The notes: a model not told the origin generated them from the letters alone. A stretch of DNA of 64,000 bases from Tenggerimyces flavus (GCF_016907715.1 NZ_JAFBCM010000001.1:8161420-8225419); one strand, 5' to 3'; counted from the stretch's first letter, positions 43,309 through 53,630 are shown. Numbers and translations: made by a program.

Positions 43309-44630
43309 CGGCGGTGCAGTGTCATCCGCATGCCGTGCCTGGGTCGCAGTGTCACCGCAGGCTGCAGCTCGACCGGGTGGCCGGGGACGAGGCGCGGATC
43401 CCACCGACGCGCCAACGTGGCCAGTACCAGCACACCCTCGGCCCAGGCGAACGACTCGCCCACGCAGGTCCGCGCCGCCAGGCCGAACGGGAAGTACGTC
43501 GTCCGCGACTGCCCCGGCGCCGACTCGTCGAACTCACCCGACGACGACAGCCACCGCGAAGGCCGGAACTCCAACGGGGCGGGCCAGAACCGCGCGTCCC
43601 GGTGCAGCACCCACTGGCTCGCCGTACACAACGACCCCGCCGGAATCGTCCAGCCGTCCACCTCGAGGTCGGTCGTCGCGCGCCGCCCGAGCAGCCACAC
43701 CGGCGGGCGGACCCGCATCGACTCCGCGACGATCGCGTGCGTGCGCGGCAGCCGTTCGATGTCCTCGTACGTCAACGCCCGCGCGGGCAGCGCGTCGAGC
43801 TCCTCCCACAGCCACGAGGCGACCGCGCGGTGCTGGTCCAACAGCCACCACGTCCAGGTCAGCAACGTCGCCGTCGTCTCGTGGCCGGCGAGCAGCAGCG
43901 TCATCACCTCGTCGCGCACCTGCGTGTCGGACATCGCGTGCCCGTCGTCCCGTACCTCGATGAGCCGCCACAGCAGGTCGTCGCCCGGCGGCCGGGTCCG
44001 GCGGGCCGCCACGAGCGAACGTACGACGGCGTCCAGCCGCTGCACCGCCGCGAACAGCCGCTGCCGCCGCGGCGTCGGGACCGCGAGCAGCAGATCGGCA
44101 CCGGGCAGCATGTAGCGCTGGAAGCCAGCCATCAGCATCGACAGCGACCGCGACACCTCGTCCGACTCCGACCGCACATCGGTGCCGAACAGGGCCTGCC
44201 CGACGATCGACAGCGTCAGCGCCGACATCTCCTTCGCCAGATCGAGCTCCGCACCCAGCTGCCAGCGCGCGTCGTACTCCAACGCGGTCGAGACCATCGG
44301 TGCCGTGTACGCCGTGATCTGCTTGCTGTGGAAGCTCGGCTGGATCATCCGCCGCTGCCGCCTGTGGTGCTCGCCCTCGCTGGTCAGGAGGCCTTCGCCG
44401 AGCAGCACCTTGATCCGCTCGAGCGTGCGGCCCTTCTTCAGATTGCGGCCGTTGGACACGTAGATCTCGCGGACGACCGCCGGGTCGCTGAGGACGTAGA
44501 TGTGCTCGCGTCCGAAGTGCGCGTGGGCGATCCGCGGGTTCTCCCGAGCGATCCGTTCGAACGAGGCGATCGGGTCCCGGCGGAACGTCAGCGCTGCCAG
44601 CGGTCCCGGGCCAGGCGGTCGGCGCACCAT
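43305..44630 (-). CDS. Cytochrome P450
   Basis: 441 residues. The I-helix oxygen-binding motif is LLLAGHETTATLL, the ExxR of the K helix is in AIVAESMRVRPPVW, and the heme-binding loop FPFGLAARTCVGESFA places the cysteine thiolate near residue 389. Length and the CYP110/CYP102-like N-terminal RRPPGPGPLAAL suggest a soluble class I/II enzyme hydroxylating a fatty-acid- or terpene-like substrate. No ferredoxin gene is nearby. AGGAG lies nine bases before ATG 44630. Divergent from the threonine ammonia-lyase gene by 28 bases. Confidence 0.94.
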   Translation of the reverse strand: MVRRPPGPGPLAALTFRRDPIASFERIARENPRIAHAHFGREHIYVLSDPAVVREIYVSNGRNLKKGRTLERIKVLLGEGLLTSEGEHHRRQRRMIQPSFHSKQITAYTAPMVSTALEYDARWQLGAELDLAKEMSALTLSIVGQALFGTDVRSESDEVSRSLSMLMAGFQRYMLPGADLLLAVPTPRRQRLFAAVQRLDAVVRSLVAARRTRPPGDDLLWRLIEVRDDGHAMSDTQVRDEVMTLLLAGHETTATLLTWTWWLLDQHRAVASWLWEELDALPARALTYEDIERLPRTHAIVAESMRVRPPVWLLGRRATTDLEVDGWTIPAGSLCTASQWVLHRDARFWPAPLEFRPSRWLSSSGEFDESAPGQSRTTYFPFGLAARTCVGESFAWAEGVLVLATLARRWDPRLVPGHPVELQPAVTLRPRHGMRMTLHRR

Positions 44631-44658
44631 CCATCCATTCTCCTGCGAAGATGCGCGC

Positions 44659-45879
<1,221 letters not shown>

Positions 45880-45910
45880 AAAGTCGAGCTTTACAGAACA
45901 CAAGGTTCAC

Positions 45911-45939
45911 TTGACAGAAGCTCAGTCGCGACGTGCAAT
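45911..45939 (+). promoter_or_regulatory. Sigma-70-type promoter predicting a leaderless mRNA
   Basis: TTGACA (45911-45916) and TGCAAT (45934-45939) are separated by 17 bases. Transcription would begin about seven bases after the -10 box, which is ATG 45946 itself, and no Shine-Dalgarno sequence is present. Leaderless transcripts are common in actinobacteria. Confidence 0.6.
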
Positions 45940-45945
45940 GGACGC

Positions 45946-47262
45946 ATGCCGGAGAACTCGAAGGGCCCTGAGACCGACCTGTGGGCCGAGGTCACTGATT
46001 CGGTGCGGTCCGCGGCCGCATCCGCCGCTGAGGTCGCCCAGGCCGCCGCGGCAAAGGCACAGTCGACGGCCGACGACCTTCAGGCGAAGGCCGAGGAGAT
46101 CGCACAGAAGTTCCAGGACAAGGCCGACGAGGCGCAGGAGAAGGCGGACGAGGCTCCGGGCGGACCCGCTCAGGACACCGCGCAGGAAGAGGCCGACCGC
46201 GTGCAGGAGGAGGCGGACGCCGCCGCCGAGCGCGCGCAGGAGTTCGCCGACAGCGCCCAGGAAGAGGCCGACGAAGCGCAGGAGGCGGCCGACGAGGTCG
46301 AGGAGTCCGAGGACGTCGACGACGGTGAGGACGAGGCCGCGCTGACCGCGTCCATCGAGGCGGAGATCGAGGCGGAGCTCGGCGCGACCGCCGACGACGT
46401 CGAGGAAGAGGCGACAGCGACCCCTGGCACGACTGCGTCGCCGGACGAGCAGATCCGTTCGATCCTCGCGATGGTCGCCGACGGGAGCATCGACCCCGAC
46501 AGCGCCGCGAAGCTGATCGACGAGGTCAAGGCCGGTGCCGCGAGCGTCGGCGACGACCCCAAGGCGAAGACCAAGACCCAGACGAAGACCGACGGCGCGA
46601 AGCCCGCGGACACCCCGCCCGCCAACCCGGTCGCGGCGACCAAGCTGCGCGTGCGCGCGGTCGGCCGCCGGGTGCGCATCATCGGCGAGCCGTTCGTGTC
46701 GACCGTGGCCATCGACGGCCCGCACGTGATCCGCCAGGAAGGCGACACGTTGATCGTGACGAGCGAGGGCGAGTTCGGCGCTTCGCTGGACGGGTTCCAG
46801 CTGCTCCGCTCGCGTTCGCTCAGCGAGGTCCCGGAACGCGTCTTCGGCTTCGGCCGCGAGCTGTCGATCCGGGTCAACCCGCGGCTGCTCGTCGAGGCCG
46901 AGATCACCGCGGGCTCGATCAACACCGAACGGCTGCCGTCGCTGGAGCAGGTCCGCGTGACCGCGGGATCGGCGAAGATCCGCGACGTCGAGGGGCCGAT
47001 CGACGTACTCGTGCAGGCCGGCTCGGCGCAGGTCGAAGGCCGGATCAGCCGCGGCGAGTCCCGCCTGCGGGCGGAGTCGGGCTCGGTGACGCTGCACCTG
47101 TGGCCGGGGTCGAACGTGCGGATCAAGCCCGACATCCAGCTCGGCCAGGTGAAGTGGGAGCCGCCGGGCAAGGACCGCAAGGAGCACATCGTCGGCGCCG
47201 GCGACGCGAAGCTGTCGCTCGAGGTGATGATGGGCGCGGCGACGGTGCGGGAGGCACTGTGA
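45946..47262 (+). CDS. Ala/Glu-rich coiled-coil protein with SHOCT-like motif and DUF4097 adhesin-like domain
   Basis: 438 residues in three parts. Residues 1-150 are an Ala/Glu/Asp-rich coiled coil (QAKAEEIAQKFQDKADEAQE). A short helical motif near 166-195, EQIRSILAMVADGSIDPDSA, resembles the YvlB/SHOCT-like hairpin. From about 215 a DUF4097 beta-solenoid follows (TKLRVRAVGRRVRIIGEPFV, VRVTAGSAKIRDVEGPIDVL). The gene overlaps the DUF2089 gene (GTGA), and the two families are found together in other bacteria too, where they are linked to envelope stress. No membrane segment or signal peptide is visible. Length is larger than plain DUF4097 proteins because of the coiled coil. Confidence 0.88.
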   Translation: MPENSKGPETDLWAEVTDSVRSAAASAAEVAQAAAAKAQSTADDLQAKAEEIAQKFQDKADEAQEKADEAPGGPAQDTAQEEADRVQEEADAAAERAQEFADSAQEEADEAQEAADEVEESEDVDDGEDEAALTASIEAEIEAELGATADDVEEEATATPGTTASPDEQIRSILAMVADGSIDPDSAAKLIDEVKAGAASVGDDPKAKTKTQTKTDGAKPADTPPANPVAATKLRVRAVGRRVRIIGEPFVSTVAIDGPHVIRQEGDTLIVTSEGEFGASLDGFQLLRSRSLSEVPERVFGFGRELSIRVNPRLLVEAEITAGSINTERLPSLEQVRVTAGSAKIRDVEGPIDVLVQAGSAQVEGRISRGESRLRAESGSVTLHLWPGSNVRIKPDIQLGQVKWEPPGKDRKEHIVGAGDAKLSLEVMMGAATVREAL

Positions 47263-47666
47263 GCTTGGCGCACTCCGATGCGCACCAGTTCCGGCCGCCG
47301 AGCGACTGCCCGGTCTGCGGCTCGGGACTGGCGCTCACCCGGCTGAGCTGTGGGTCGTGCGGGAGTGAGCTGTCCGGGGTGTTCGAGACCTGCTCGTTCT
47401 GCGGTCTCAGCGACGCCGAACGCGACCTGCTGCGGGTGTTCCTGGTGTCGCGCGGCAACATGCGCGAGGTCGAGCGGCACCTCGGCGTCAGCTACCCGAC
47501 GGCCCGCCAGCGGTACGCGGACCTGCTGACGAAGCTGGGCCTCGAGCCCGTCGAGACACCGCCGAGCCCGGAGCCCGAGCTGTCCCGTACGGACGTCCTC
47601 GCCAAGCTCGCCCGCGGCGAGCTCGACATCGACGGAGCGACGAACCTCTTGCGCAAGCTTGCCTAG
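47259..47666 (+). CDS. DUF2089 zinc-ribbon protein
   Basis: 135 residues. A zinc ribbon is made by DCPVCGSGLALTRLSCGSCG with a further FETCSFCGLSD pair. A helix-turn-helix-like block SRGNMREVERHLGVSYPTAR is typical of DUF2089, and the C-terminal RTDVLAKLARGELDIDGATN repeats the SHOCT-like hairpin of the upstream protein. The HTH suggests DNA binding and control of its own operon. Start GTG 47259 overlaps the previous stop. Confidence 0.92.
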   Translation: MSLAHSDAHQFRPPSDCPVCGSGLALTRLSCGSCGSELSGVFETCSFCGLSDAERDLLRVFLVSRGNMREVERHLGVSYPTARQRYADLLTKLGLEPVETPPSPEPELSRTDVLAKLARGELDIDGATNLLRKLA

Positions 47667-47950
47667 GCCGCGTCGGGCAAAGATCGCCTGACGCGCGACA
47701 CCCCCCAGAAGTCAGCAGAGGCCGTCTGGACGCGGTGCGTCTCGTCACCCAGATAACCAATATGAATTCCTCCTGCACCACGCCCAGCCGGGCGCGGGGC
47801 GCCGCGCGCCATCGCGCTACGCGCGATGACCGGCGCTATTTGCCAGACACGACCTAGATTCGGCAAAGGCACGGCTAAGAAACGCGTGATCTCCCTCGGC
47901 CGCCACTACCGTCCTTGACGTTTGTGTGCCCACGTCGAGGGAGAGCCGCC
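47667..47950. other. 284-base intergenic region with small hairpin
   Basis: No gene with actinobacterial codon bias is seen. There is a patch of lower GC around 47751-47775 (ATAACCAATATGAATTCC) and a hairpin CATCGCG/CGCGATG (47810-47816 and 47822-47828, loop CTACG). The region may hold the promoter of the acid phosphatase gene and possibly a small RNA, but nothing stronger can be said. Confidence 0.4.
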
Positions 47951-48778
47951 ATGCCGTTCCATCTGACCCGCCGGATCGTGCTGACCGGGATCGCCACCGT
48001 GGCCGTGCTCGCGGCCGGTGGCGTCGCGTACTCGGCCACGCAGGAGCCGGCGATCAAGACCAGCACCCCGCGTAGCGAGCGGCAGGTCACCAACATCGAC
48101 GTGCTCCGGCAGCAGCTCCGCAACTACTACGGCGATCCGCTCGGCACCGGCACGTTCGGCGCGGACAGCAACTACGCGAAGGAAGCCAAGCAGGTCGCCA
48201 AGAACGGCAAGCGCCAGCTCGACAAGCGCTACCACGGCCACAAGACCAAGGCGATCGTGCTCGACGTCGACGACACCACGCTCGCGACCTGGAACCACGA
48301 GATCGCCAGCAACTGGGCGTACAACCCGACGACCAACGGCCAGTTCGTCACCGAGCAGCGCTTCCCGGCCGTGCCCGGCATGGTTGATCTGGTGCACAAG
48401 GCCGAACGCGAGGGGTACGCGGTCTTCTTCCTCACCGGCCGCCCCGCCGCGCAGGAGCCGGCGACGCTCGGCAACCTCACCGCCGACGGTGTCGGCATCG
48501 ACGCCGGCTACCCGAAGCCCACGGCGCTCGGCAACGGCGAGGACGGCCTGTTCACCAAGCCGGCCGTGGCCGACTACCCCGCCTATCTCAAGCAGGCTTG
48601 CGCGAACGACCCGAACGGCAGCTGCACCACGATCCACTACAAGTCGGCCACCCGCGCCCACATCGAGTCGCTCGGGTACGACATCGTCGCGAACTTCGGC
48701 GACCAGTTCAGCGACCTCGAGGGCGGCCACGCCGACCGTACGTTCAAGCTGCCGAACCCGAACTACTTCCTGCCGTAA
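47951..48778 (+). CDS. Secreted HAD-family acid phosphatase (class B/III type)
   Basis: 275 residues. The N-terminus MPFHLTRRIVLTGIATVAVL plus AAGGVAYSA is a signal peptide or anchor. The nucleophile motif KAIVLDVDDTTLATWNHEIA (DxDDT) is that of HAD IIIB phosphatases, followed by VPGMVDLVHKAEREGYAVFF and LTGRPAAQ (motif II), the lysine in YKSATRAHIES and the final NFGDQFSDLEGG acidic motif IV. It should remove phosphate from organic substrates outside the cell. The start follows GGGAGAGCC. Convergent with the propeller lipoprotein gene by six bases. Confidence 0.92.
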   Translation: MPFHLTRRIVLTGIATVAVLAAGGVAYSATQEPAIKTSTPRSERQVTNIDVLRQQLRNYYGDPLGTGTFGADSNYAKEAKQVAKNGKRQLDKRYHGHKTKAIVLDVDDTTLATWNHEIASNWAYNPTTNGQFVTEQRFPAVPGMVDLVHKAEREGYAVFFLTGRPAAQEPATLGNLTADGVGIDAGYPKPTALGNGEDGLFTKPAVADYPAYLKQACANDPNGSCTTIHYKSATRAHIESLGYDIVANFGDQFSDLEGGHADRTFKLPNPNYFLP

Positions 48779-48784
48779 CGCGCC

Positions 48785-50137
48785 TCAGCGGGACGAGAAG
48801 AGCTGGACGCGCCCAGCGCCGGCCTGGGTGACCATCCACTGAGCGCTCAGGCCGAGCAGGTCGTCGGCTCCCGTCGCGATCCACAACGCCTCACCGGTGA
48901 GCGCGTCGTGGACATTGACCACGCGACGGGGGCCGGCTTGACTCGTCGACGGCGCGGTGTAGGCGAGGCGGTCGCCGTTCACGGCGGCGTTCGCGCGATC
49001 CCCGACGAGGAGCGTCCCGGGCAGATCGAGCTTCCACCGTTGCCGGCCGTCCGCCAGGTCCAGGCCGACGAGGGACTCGGCCCGCGAGTCGTCGCCCGTG
49101 CGCGCCAGCAGGGTCCCGTCGGTCAGGGCCATCGGACTCGCGTCGAGCTGGCCGGTCCACCGCACCTCGCCCGTGGCCAGGTCGATCACGGTCGGTTTGC
49201 CGTTGACGGTGGTACCGGCCACCACCTTGCCGTCCACGAGCGGATACCCGGACTCGGACACGCAGTCCCAGGTGTTGACGTCTCGTTCCCAAGCCTGCTT
49301 GCCGGTGCGAACGTCCTGCGCGACGAGCCGAGCCTCGCAGCCCGTCGTGCTGCGGTCCCAGGTCAGGCCGATCGAGCCGGACAGGACGATGGTCGGGCCG
49401 AGGGCCGAGAACGTACGTCCGGGATTGCCGGTCGCGGTGTCCAGCGCCGTCATCACCCGGTCGCCCTCGATCTCCCGACCGACGACGACGAGCTCGGACG
49501 GTCCGACCAGGGCGGGGTCGGTGAGGTCGAAGTAGTGGCGGTACAGGTCGGAGTCCCGCGCGTCGACGTTCGGCGAGGTGCGGCGAGCGTCGACCAGCCG
49601 GGGGAAGTCGTACGTCCAGCGCTTGCTGAAGCCGGGGAGCCGCAGGCCGACGGCCTCGCAGGTCTTCCGCGCGCAGTCGGGAACGACGACCCAGCCCGAG
49701 GTGACGGCGGCGTCCGGGGAACTGCCATCACGGGGTCGCTGGTAGCGGGGACGCCCGGTACGCAGGTGGACGCCCTGCAACCGCCTGCGGTCCTCGACCA
49801 CGACGGACGTGGTGGTCGCCGAGACCCGCGTCTCGCCTTCGACCGCCAGCTTCCACAGCACCTTCCCGTCCGTCCGGTTCAACGCGACTAGCTGACGCTC
49901 GGCCTGGACCAGGACGGTCTCGCCGACGACGGTCGCGTTCTCGAACGTTCCGGCGCCCGGCAGGTCGACCTCCCACACCGCTGCCCGTTCGGCCAGCGCG
50001 GGAGTCGGAGTGGCGCTGGGCGTCGCCGAAGGACTGGTGCTCGGTGCCGGCTGCTCGACGTCGGTCCCCGCCGACGTACAACCAGCCACCGCGACGACGG
50101 CGACAGCGCACGCCGCCACCGATCTCAGAATGCTCAT
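48785..50137 (-). CDS. Lipoprotein with PQQ-type beta-propeller repeats
   Basis: 450 residues. Lipobox VAGC near residue 20 (SVAACAVAVVAVAGCTSAG), a Thr/Pro/Ser linker, then repeated blades with the PQQ-like pattern: RQLVALNRTDGKVLWKLAVE, RLVAQDVRTGKQAWERDVNT, PTVIDLATGEVRWTGQLDAS, VGLDLADGRQRWKLDLPG and VNVHDALTGEALWIATGADD. No pyrroloquinoline quinone ligands are obvious, so it is more likely a binding or scaffold protein than a dehydrogenase. Two cysteine pairs suggest disulphides outside the cell. GGGGAGC precedes ATG 50137. Function unknown. Confidence 0.87.
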   Translation of the reverse strand: MSILRSVAACAVAVVAVAGCTSAGTDVEQPAPSTSPSATPSATPTPALAERAAVWEVDLPGAGTFENATVVGETVLVQAERQLVALNRTDGKVLWKLAVEGETRVSATTTSVVVEDRRRLQGVHLRTGRPRYQRPRDGSSPDAAVTSGWVVVPDCARKTCEAVGLRLPGFSKRWTYDFPRLVDARRTSPNVDARDSDLYRHYFDLTDPALVGPSELVVVGREIEGDRVMTALDTATGNPGRTFSALGPTIVLSGSIGLTWDRSTTGCEARLVAQDVRTGKQAWERDVNTWDCVSESGYPLVDGKVVAGTTVNGKPTVIDLATGEVRWTGQLDASPMALTDGTLLARTGDDSRAESLVGLDLADGRQRWKLDLPGTLLVGDRANAAVNGDRLAYTAPSTSQAGPRRVVNVHDALTGEALWIATGADDLLGLSAQWMVTQAGAGRVQLFSSR

Positions 50138-50298
50138 GTGCTCCCCGTTCAAGGCCGTTTCGACCGGCGCCGATGCTATCGGGTCGGTCAAAAGCCGGCA
50201 AAAGATCGCCGATCGCCAACGGGGTAAGGCGATCCATTGACCCTGCATGGACGCCTGAACGTCACACCCCGCTGATCGCCGGCGACGATCAGTAATAG

Positions 50299-50311
50299 TT
50301 GCATGGTGCAA
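50299..50311. promoter_or_regulatory. MarR-type operator upstream of exporter operon
   Basis: TTGCA (50299-50303) and TGCAA (50307-50311) form a perfect dyad around TGG. TAATAG at 50293-50298 may be the -10 box, so a bound repressor would block transcription. It overlaps the ATG at 50303, which therefore is probably not the translation start. Confidence 0.5.
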
Positions 50312-50332
50312 GCAAGCGCGTACCCTTCCGGA

Positions 50333-50761
50333 GTGCAAGCAAAGAACGAGGATCTGCTGGTGGCGTTCTGGCGGATGGGCCGGGCGCTGAAGCGATCCCA
50401 CGGCCCGCTCGAGCCCGCGCTGCTGTGGGTCCTGCACGCGACCGCGTGCGAGGGGCCGTCGCGCCTCTCCGATCTTGCCGGCCGGCTCCAGCTCGACCTG
50501 TCCACGGTGAGCCGGCACGTCCGTACCCTCGAGGACGCGGGCTATCTGGAACGTACGCCGGACAAGGACGACCGGCGCGCGACGCAGATCTCCATCTCCG
50601 CCAAGGGAACGCGGATCCTCGACGAAGGACGAGCCGCACAGGTCGAACTGCTCGACTCCGCTCTCACCAAGTGGACCGAGAGCGACCGCAAGAACCTCGA
50701 GCGGCTGCTCGGCCGACTCGCGAACGAACTCGAGCACAACACAGTGGGGACCAACGCATGA
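50333..50761 (+). CDS. MarR-family transcriptional regulator
   Basis: 142 residues from GTG 50333. The winged helix reads GPSRLSDLAGRLQLDLSTVS then RHVRTLEDAGYLERTPDKDD with the wing RRATQISISAKG; flanking helices form the dimer interface. ATG 50303 would add ten residues but overlaps a likely operator, so the later start is preferred although its ribosome-binding site is poor. The stop overlaps the start of a DHA2 exporter by four bases, the classic repressor-pump operon relieved by the exported compound. Confidence 0.9.
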   Translation: MQAKNEDLLVAFWRMGRALKRSHGPLEPALLWVLHATACEGPSRLSDLAGRLQLDLSTVSRHVRTLEDAGYLERTPDKDDRRATQISISAKGTRILDEGRAAQVELLDSALTKWTESDRKNLERLLGRLANELEHNTVGTNA

Positions 50762-52353
50762 CCGAAACACCCGGGGCACAACCACAAGCAGCACCACCAC
50801 AAGAACAGCAAGGCCCGAACTACCTGTCGCACAAGCAGATTCTCGTCGTTCTCGGCGGACTCATGGCGGGCATGCTGCTCGCCGCGCTCGACCAGAGCAT
50901 CGTCGGTGTCGCGCTCCCCCGGATCGTCAGCGAGCTCGGCGGCCTCGAGCAGCTCTCCTGGGTCGTCACCGCGTACCTGCTGACGAACACCGCCTCGACG
51001 CCGCTCTGGGGCAAGATCTCCGACCTGTACGGACGGCGCTCGGTCTTCCAGGTCGCGATCGTCATCTTCCTGATCGGCTCCGTGCTCGCGGCCCTCGCCA
51101 CGAACATGCCGCAGCTGATCGGGTTCCGCGCGCTGCAGGGCCTCGGCGCCGGCGGCCTGATGGCGCTGTCGTTCGCGATCATCGGCGACGTCATCCCGCC
51201 GCGCGAACGCGGCCGCTATATGGGCTACTTCGGCGCGGTCTTCGGCGTCTCCAGCGTCGCCGGCCCGCTGCTCGGCGGCTTCTTCACCGACGGTCCGGGC
51301 TGGCGTTGGATCTTCTGGATCAACGTGCCGATCGGCATCGGCGCGCTGCTCGTCACGTCGTGGGCGCTGAAGCTGCCCAAGGTCGTCCGCAGCCACAAGA
51401 TCGACTACCTCGGCGCCGCCACGATCGTCGCCTCGGTGTCGTTGCTGCTGCTCTACCTGACCTGGCGTGGGCAGGAGTTCGGCTGGACCGACGGCTGGGC
51501 TCTCGCGATGCTCGTCGGGGCCATCCTGCTCGCTGGGCTGTTCGTGTTCATCGAGTCGCGGGCCGCCGAGCCGATCATCCCGCTGCGACTGTTCCGCAAC
51601 CCGACGTTCACGATCGCCAACGTGTACGGGCTTCTCGCCGGCATAGCGATGTTCGGCGCGATCGTCTACCTGCCGATCTACCTGCAGGTCGTCAAGGACC
51701 TGTCGCCGACGGCGTCCGGCCTCGCGATGCTGCCGATGGTCGCCGGAATCTTCACGTCGTCGATCAGCTCCGGCCAGATCATGACGCGAACGGGCCGTTA
51801 CAAGATCTTCCCGATCCTCGGTGGCATCTCGCTCGTGGTCGCGATGTACCTGCTGTCCACGTTGCACACCGACTCGTCGATGTGGCTGGTCGGCTTCTAC
51901 CAGTTCCTCGTCGGCTTCGGACTCGGTTTCTCCATGCAGGTCTTGATGACCGCGACGCAGAACTCGGTGGAGTTCCGCGACATGGGGACGAGCACGGGCG
52001 CGCTGACGTTCTTCCGTTCGATGGGCGGCGCGGTCGGTACGGCCGTGTTCGGCGCGGTGCTCACGTCCCGACTGGCCACGCACCTGACCGAGGTCGTGCC
52101 GGGGCGGGTCCTGGCTCAGCTGCCGCCCGGCGCCGCGGACAACGTGCAGGCGATCAAGGGGCTGCCGCCGCAGGTGAAGGAGCCGGTGCTCGAGGCGTTC
52201 GTCCGTTCACTGCACGACGTGTTCCTCACCGGGATCCCGTTCGTGCTCGGCGCGCTGATCATCGCCTTCTTCCTGAAGGAGATCCCGCTCGCGACCGGTC
52301 AGGCGAAGAAGCCGGAAGAGGCCGAGGAGCTCACTCCGACGATCTCTCACTAG
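50758..52353 (+). CDS. MFS exporter, DHA2 (EmrB/QacA) family
   Basis: 531 residues and about 14 membrane segments, as usual for DHA2 drug/proton antiporters. Motif D1 and motif A appear as LDQSIVGVALPRIVSELGGL and GKISDLYGRRSVFQVAIVIF, and motif C as GVSSVAGPLLGGFFTDGPGW. The hydrophilic N-terminus is Pro/Gln-rich. It is translated from ATG 50758 inside the marR stop, so MarR likely represses it. The substrate is some toxic or self-made small molecule. The 3' end overlaps the convergent AI-2E-type gene by 23 bases. Confidence 0.95.
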   Translation: MTETPGAQPQAAPPQEQQGPNYLSHKQILVVLGGLMAGMLLAALDQSIVGVALPRIVSELGGLEQLSWVVTAYLLTNTASTPLWGKISDLYGRRSVFQVAIVIFLIGSVLAALATNMPQLIGFRALQGLGAGGLMALSFAIIGDVIPPRERGRYMGYFGAVFGVSSVAGPLLGGFFTDGPGWRWIFWINVPIGIGALLVTSWALKLPKVVRSHKIDYLGAATIVASVSLLLLYLTWRGQEFGWTDGWALAMLVGAILLAGLFVFIESRAAEPIIPLRLFRNPTFTIANVYGLLAGIAMFGAIVYLPIYLQVVKDLSPTASGLAMLPMVAGIFTSSISSGQIMTRTGRYKIFPILGGISLVVAMYLLSTLHTDSSMWLVGFYQFLVGFGLGFSMQVLMTATQNSVEFRDMGTSTGALTFFRSMGGAVGTAVFGAVLTSRLATHLTEVVPGRVLAQLPPGAADNVQAIKGLPPQVKEPVLEAFVRSLHDVFLTGIPFVLGALIIAFFLKEIPLATGQAKKPEEAEELTPTISH

Positions 52354-53611
52354 GCGTATCCCGAGGGGGGTCCGGAGGCGGAGGCGAGTCGCTGTGCGAC
52401 TCGGCCTCCGCCTCTGTCACGACCAGAGCACCTGCGGGTGAGGGATCGTCGCCGCCGGCGAGGTACGAGACCACCGCGTTGACCATCGCGACCAGCGGCA
52501 CCGCGAAGAGCGCGCCGATGATGCCGGCGAGGTAGACGCCACCACCGATCGACAAGATGATCGCCAATGGGTGCAGGCGAACGAGCCGGCCGAGCAGGAA
52601 CGGCTGCAGGACGTGCGCCTCGAGCTGCTGCACGGCGATCACGCCGACCAGCATCAGCAGGGCGGCCAACAGCCCGTGCGTGACCAGCGCGACGATCACC
52701 GCGACCGCACCGGAGATCAGCGCACCGATGATCGGGATGAACGAACCCAGGAACACCAGCACACCGATCGGCACCGCCAACGGCACGCGCAGGAGTAACG
52801 CCACCGCCATGATGCCGACAGCGTCCACGAACGCCACCATGACGGTGGCCCGGACGAACGCGGTCAGCGACACCCACGCCCGCTCGCCGGAGGCGTCGAC
52901 GCGCTCACGGGCGGCGCGCGGGAAGATCCGTACGACCCAGCCCCAGATCTTGCCGCCCTCGTACAACATGAAGTACGTCGAGAACAGCACCAGGAAGAAG
53001 CCGGTCGCGACGTGCCCGACCGTCGTTCCGATCTTCAACGCGCCCTGCGTCAACTGCGCGTTGCTCCCGCTGATCGCGTCGCGTGCGGCGTCGAACGCCG
53101 ACGTGATCTGCGCGTCGGACAGCTGCAACGGACCGGTGACGAGCCAGTCGTGGATCTGGTCGATGCCGTCGGTCACCTGGTTGGCCAGGTCGTCGAAGCC
53201 GGACGCGATCTGTTGCCCGACGATCGTCAGCAAGCCGCCGACGATGAGCAGCATGCCGATCAACGTGATGCCCGCGGCAAGGCCGCGCGGTACGCCGACG
53301 CGTTGCAGCCCGTCGGCGACCGGGATGACCAGCGCGGTGAGCAGCATCGCCACCAGTACGGGGACGACGATCACGCGCAGCTGGACGACGAGGAACAGGA
53401 ACGCCGCTGCCGCGAGGCCGATCAGCAGCAGCCGCCAGGACCAGCCGGCGGCGAGTCGTACGGCCCACGGGATGTCCAGCGGACGGTCGGCAGGCTTGGG
53501 ATCACGGGGCCGTGGTGGTCTGGTGTTCACCCCTGGTCGGGAGGTCAGGCCGCCTCGCTGCGACCGTTCCTGCATGCGTTGCCGGAGCCTGCCGATCCAG
53601 CTCTGCGCCAT
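52331..53611 (-). CDS. AI-2E transporter family (UPF0118) permease
   Basis: 426 residues. After a basic Pro-rich N-terminus, membrane segments begin at about 60 (WRLLLIGLAAAAFLFLVVQL, VLVAMLLTALVIPVADGLQR). The signatures GFFLVLFSTYFMLYEG and PLAVPIGVLVFLGSFIPIIG, then GALISGAVAVIVALVTHGL and QPFLLGRLVRLHPLAIILSI, are those of the family. Members export autoinducer-2 or act as ion antiporters; the substrate here is unknown. ATG 53611 has GGGTGG upstream; a frame up to 53656 is a less likely extension. It is followed on this strand by no close partner. Confidence 0.92.
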   Translation of the reverse strand: MAQSWIGRLRQRMQERSQRGGLTSRPGVNTRPPRPRDPKPADRPLDIPWAVRLAAGWSWRLLLIGLAAAAFLFLVVQLRVIVVPVLVAMLLTALVIPVADGLQRVGVPRGLAAGITLIGMLLIVGGLLTIVGQQIASGFDDLANQVTDGIDQIHDWLVTGPLQLSDAQITSAFDAARDAISGSNAQLTQGALKIGTTVGHVATGFFLVLFSTYFMLYEGGKIWGWVVRIFPRAARERVDASGERAWVSLTAFVRATVMVAFVDAVGIMAVALLLRVPLAVPIGVLVFLGSFIPIIGALISGAVAVIVALVTHGLLAALLMLVGVIAVQQLEAHVLQPFLLGRLVRLHPLAIILSIGGGVYLAGIIGALFAVPLVAMVNAVVSYLAGGDDPSPAGALVVTEAEAESHSDSPPPPDPPRDTPSERSSE

Positions 53612-53630
53612 TCCACCCAACCCTGCCTGC

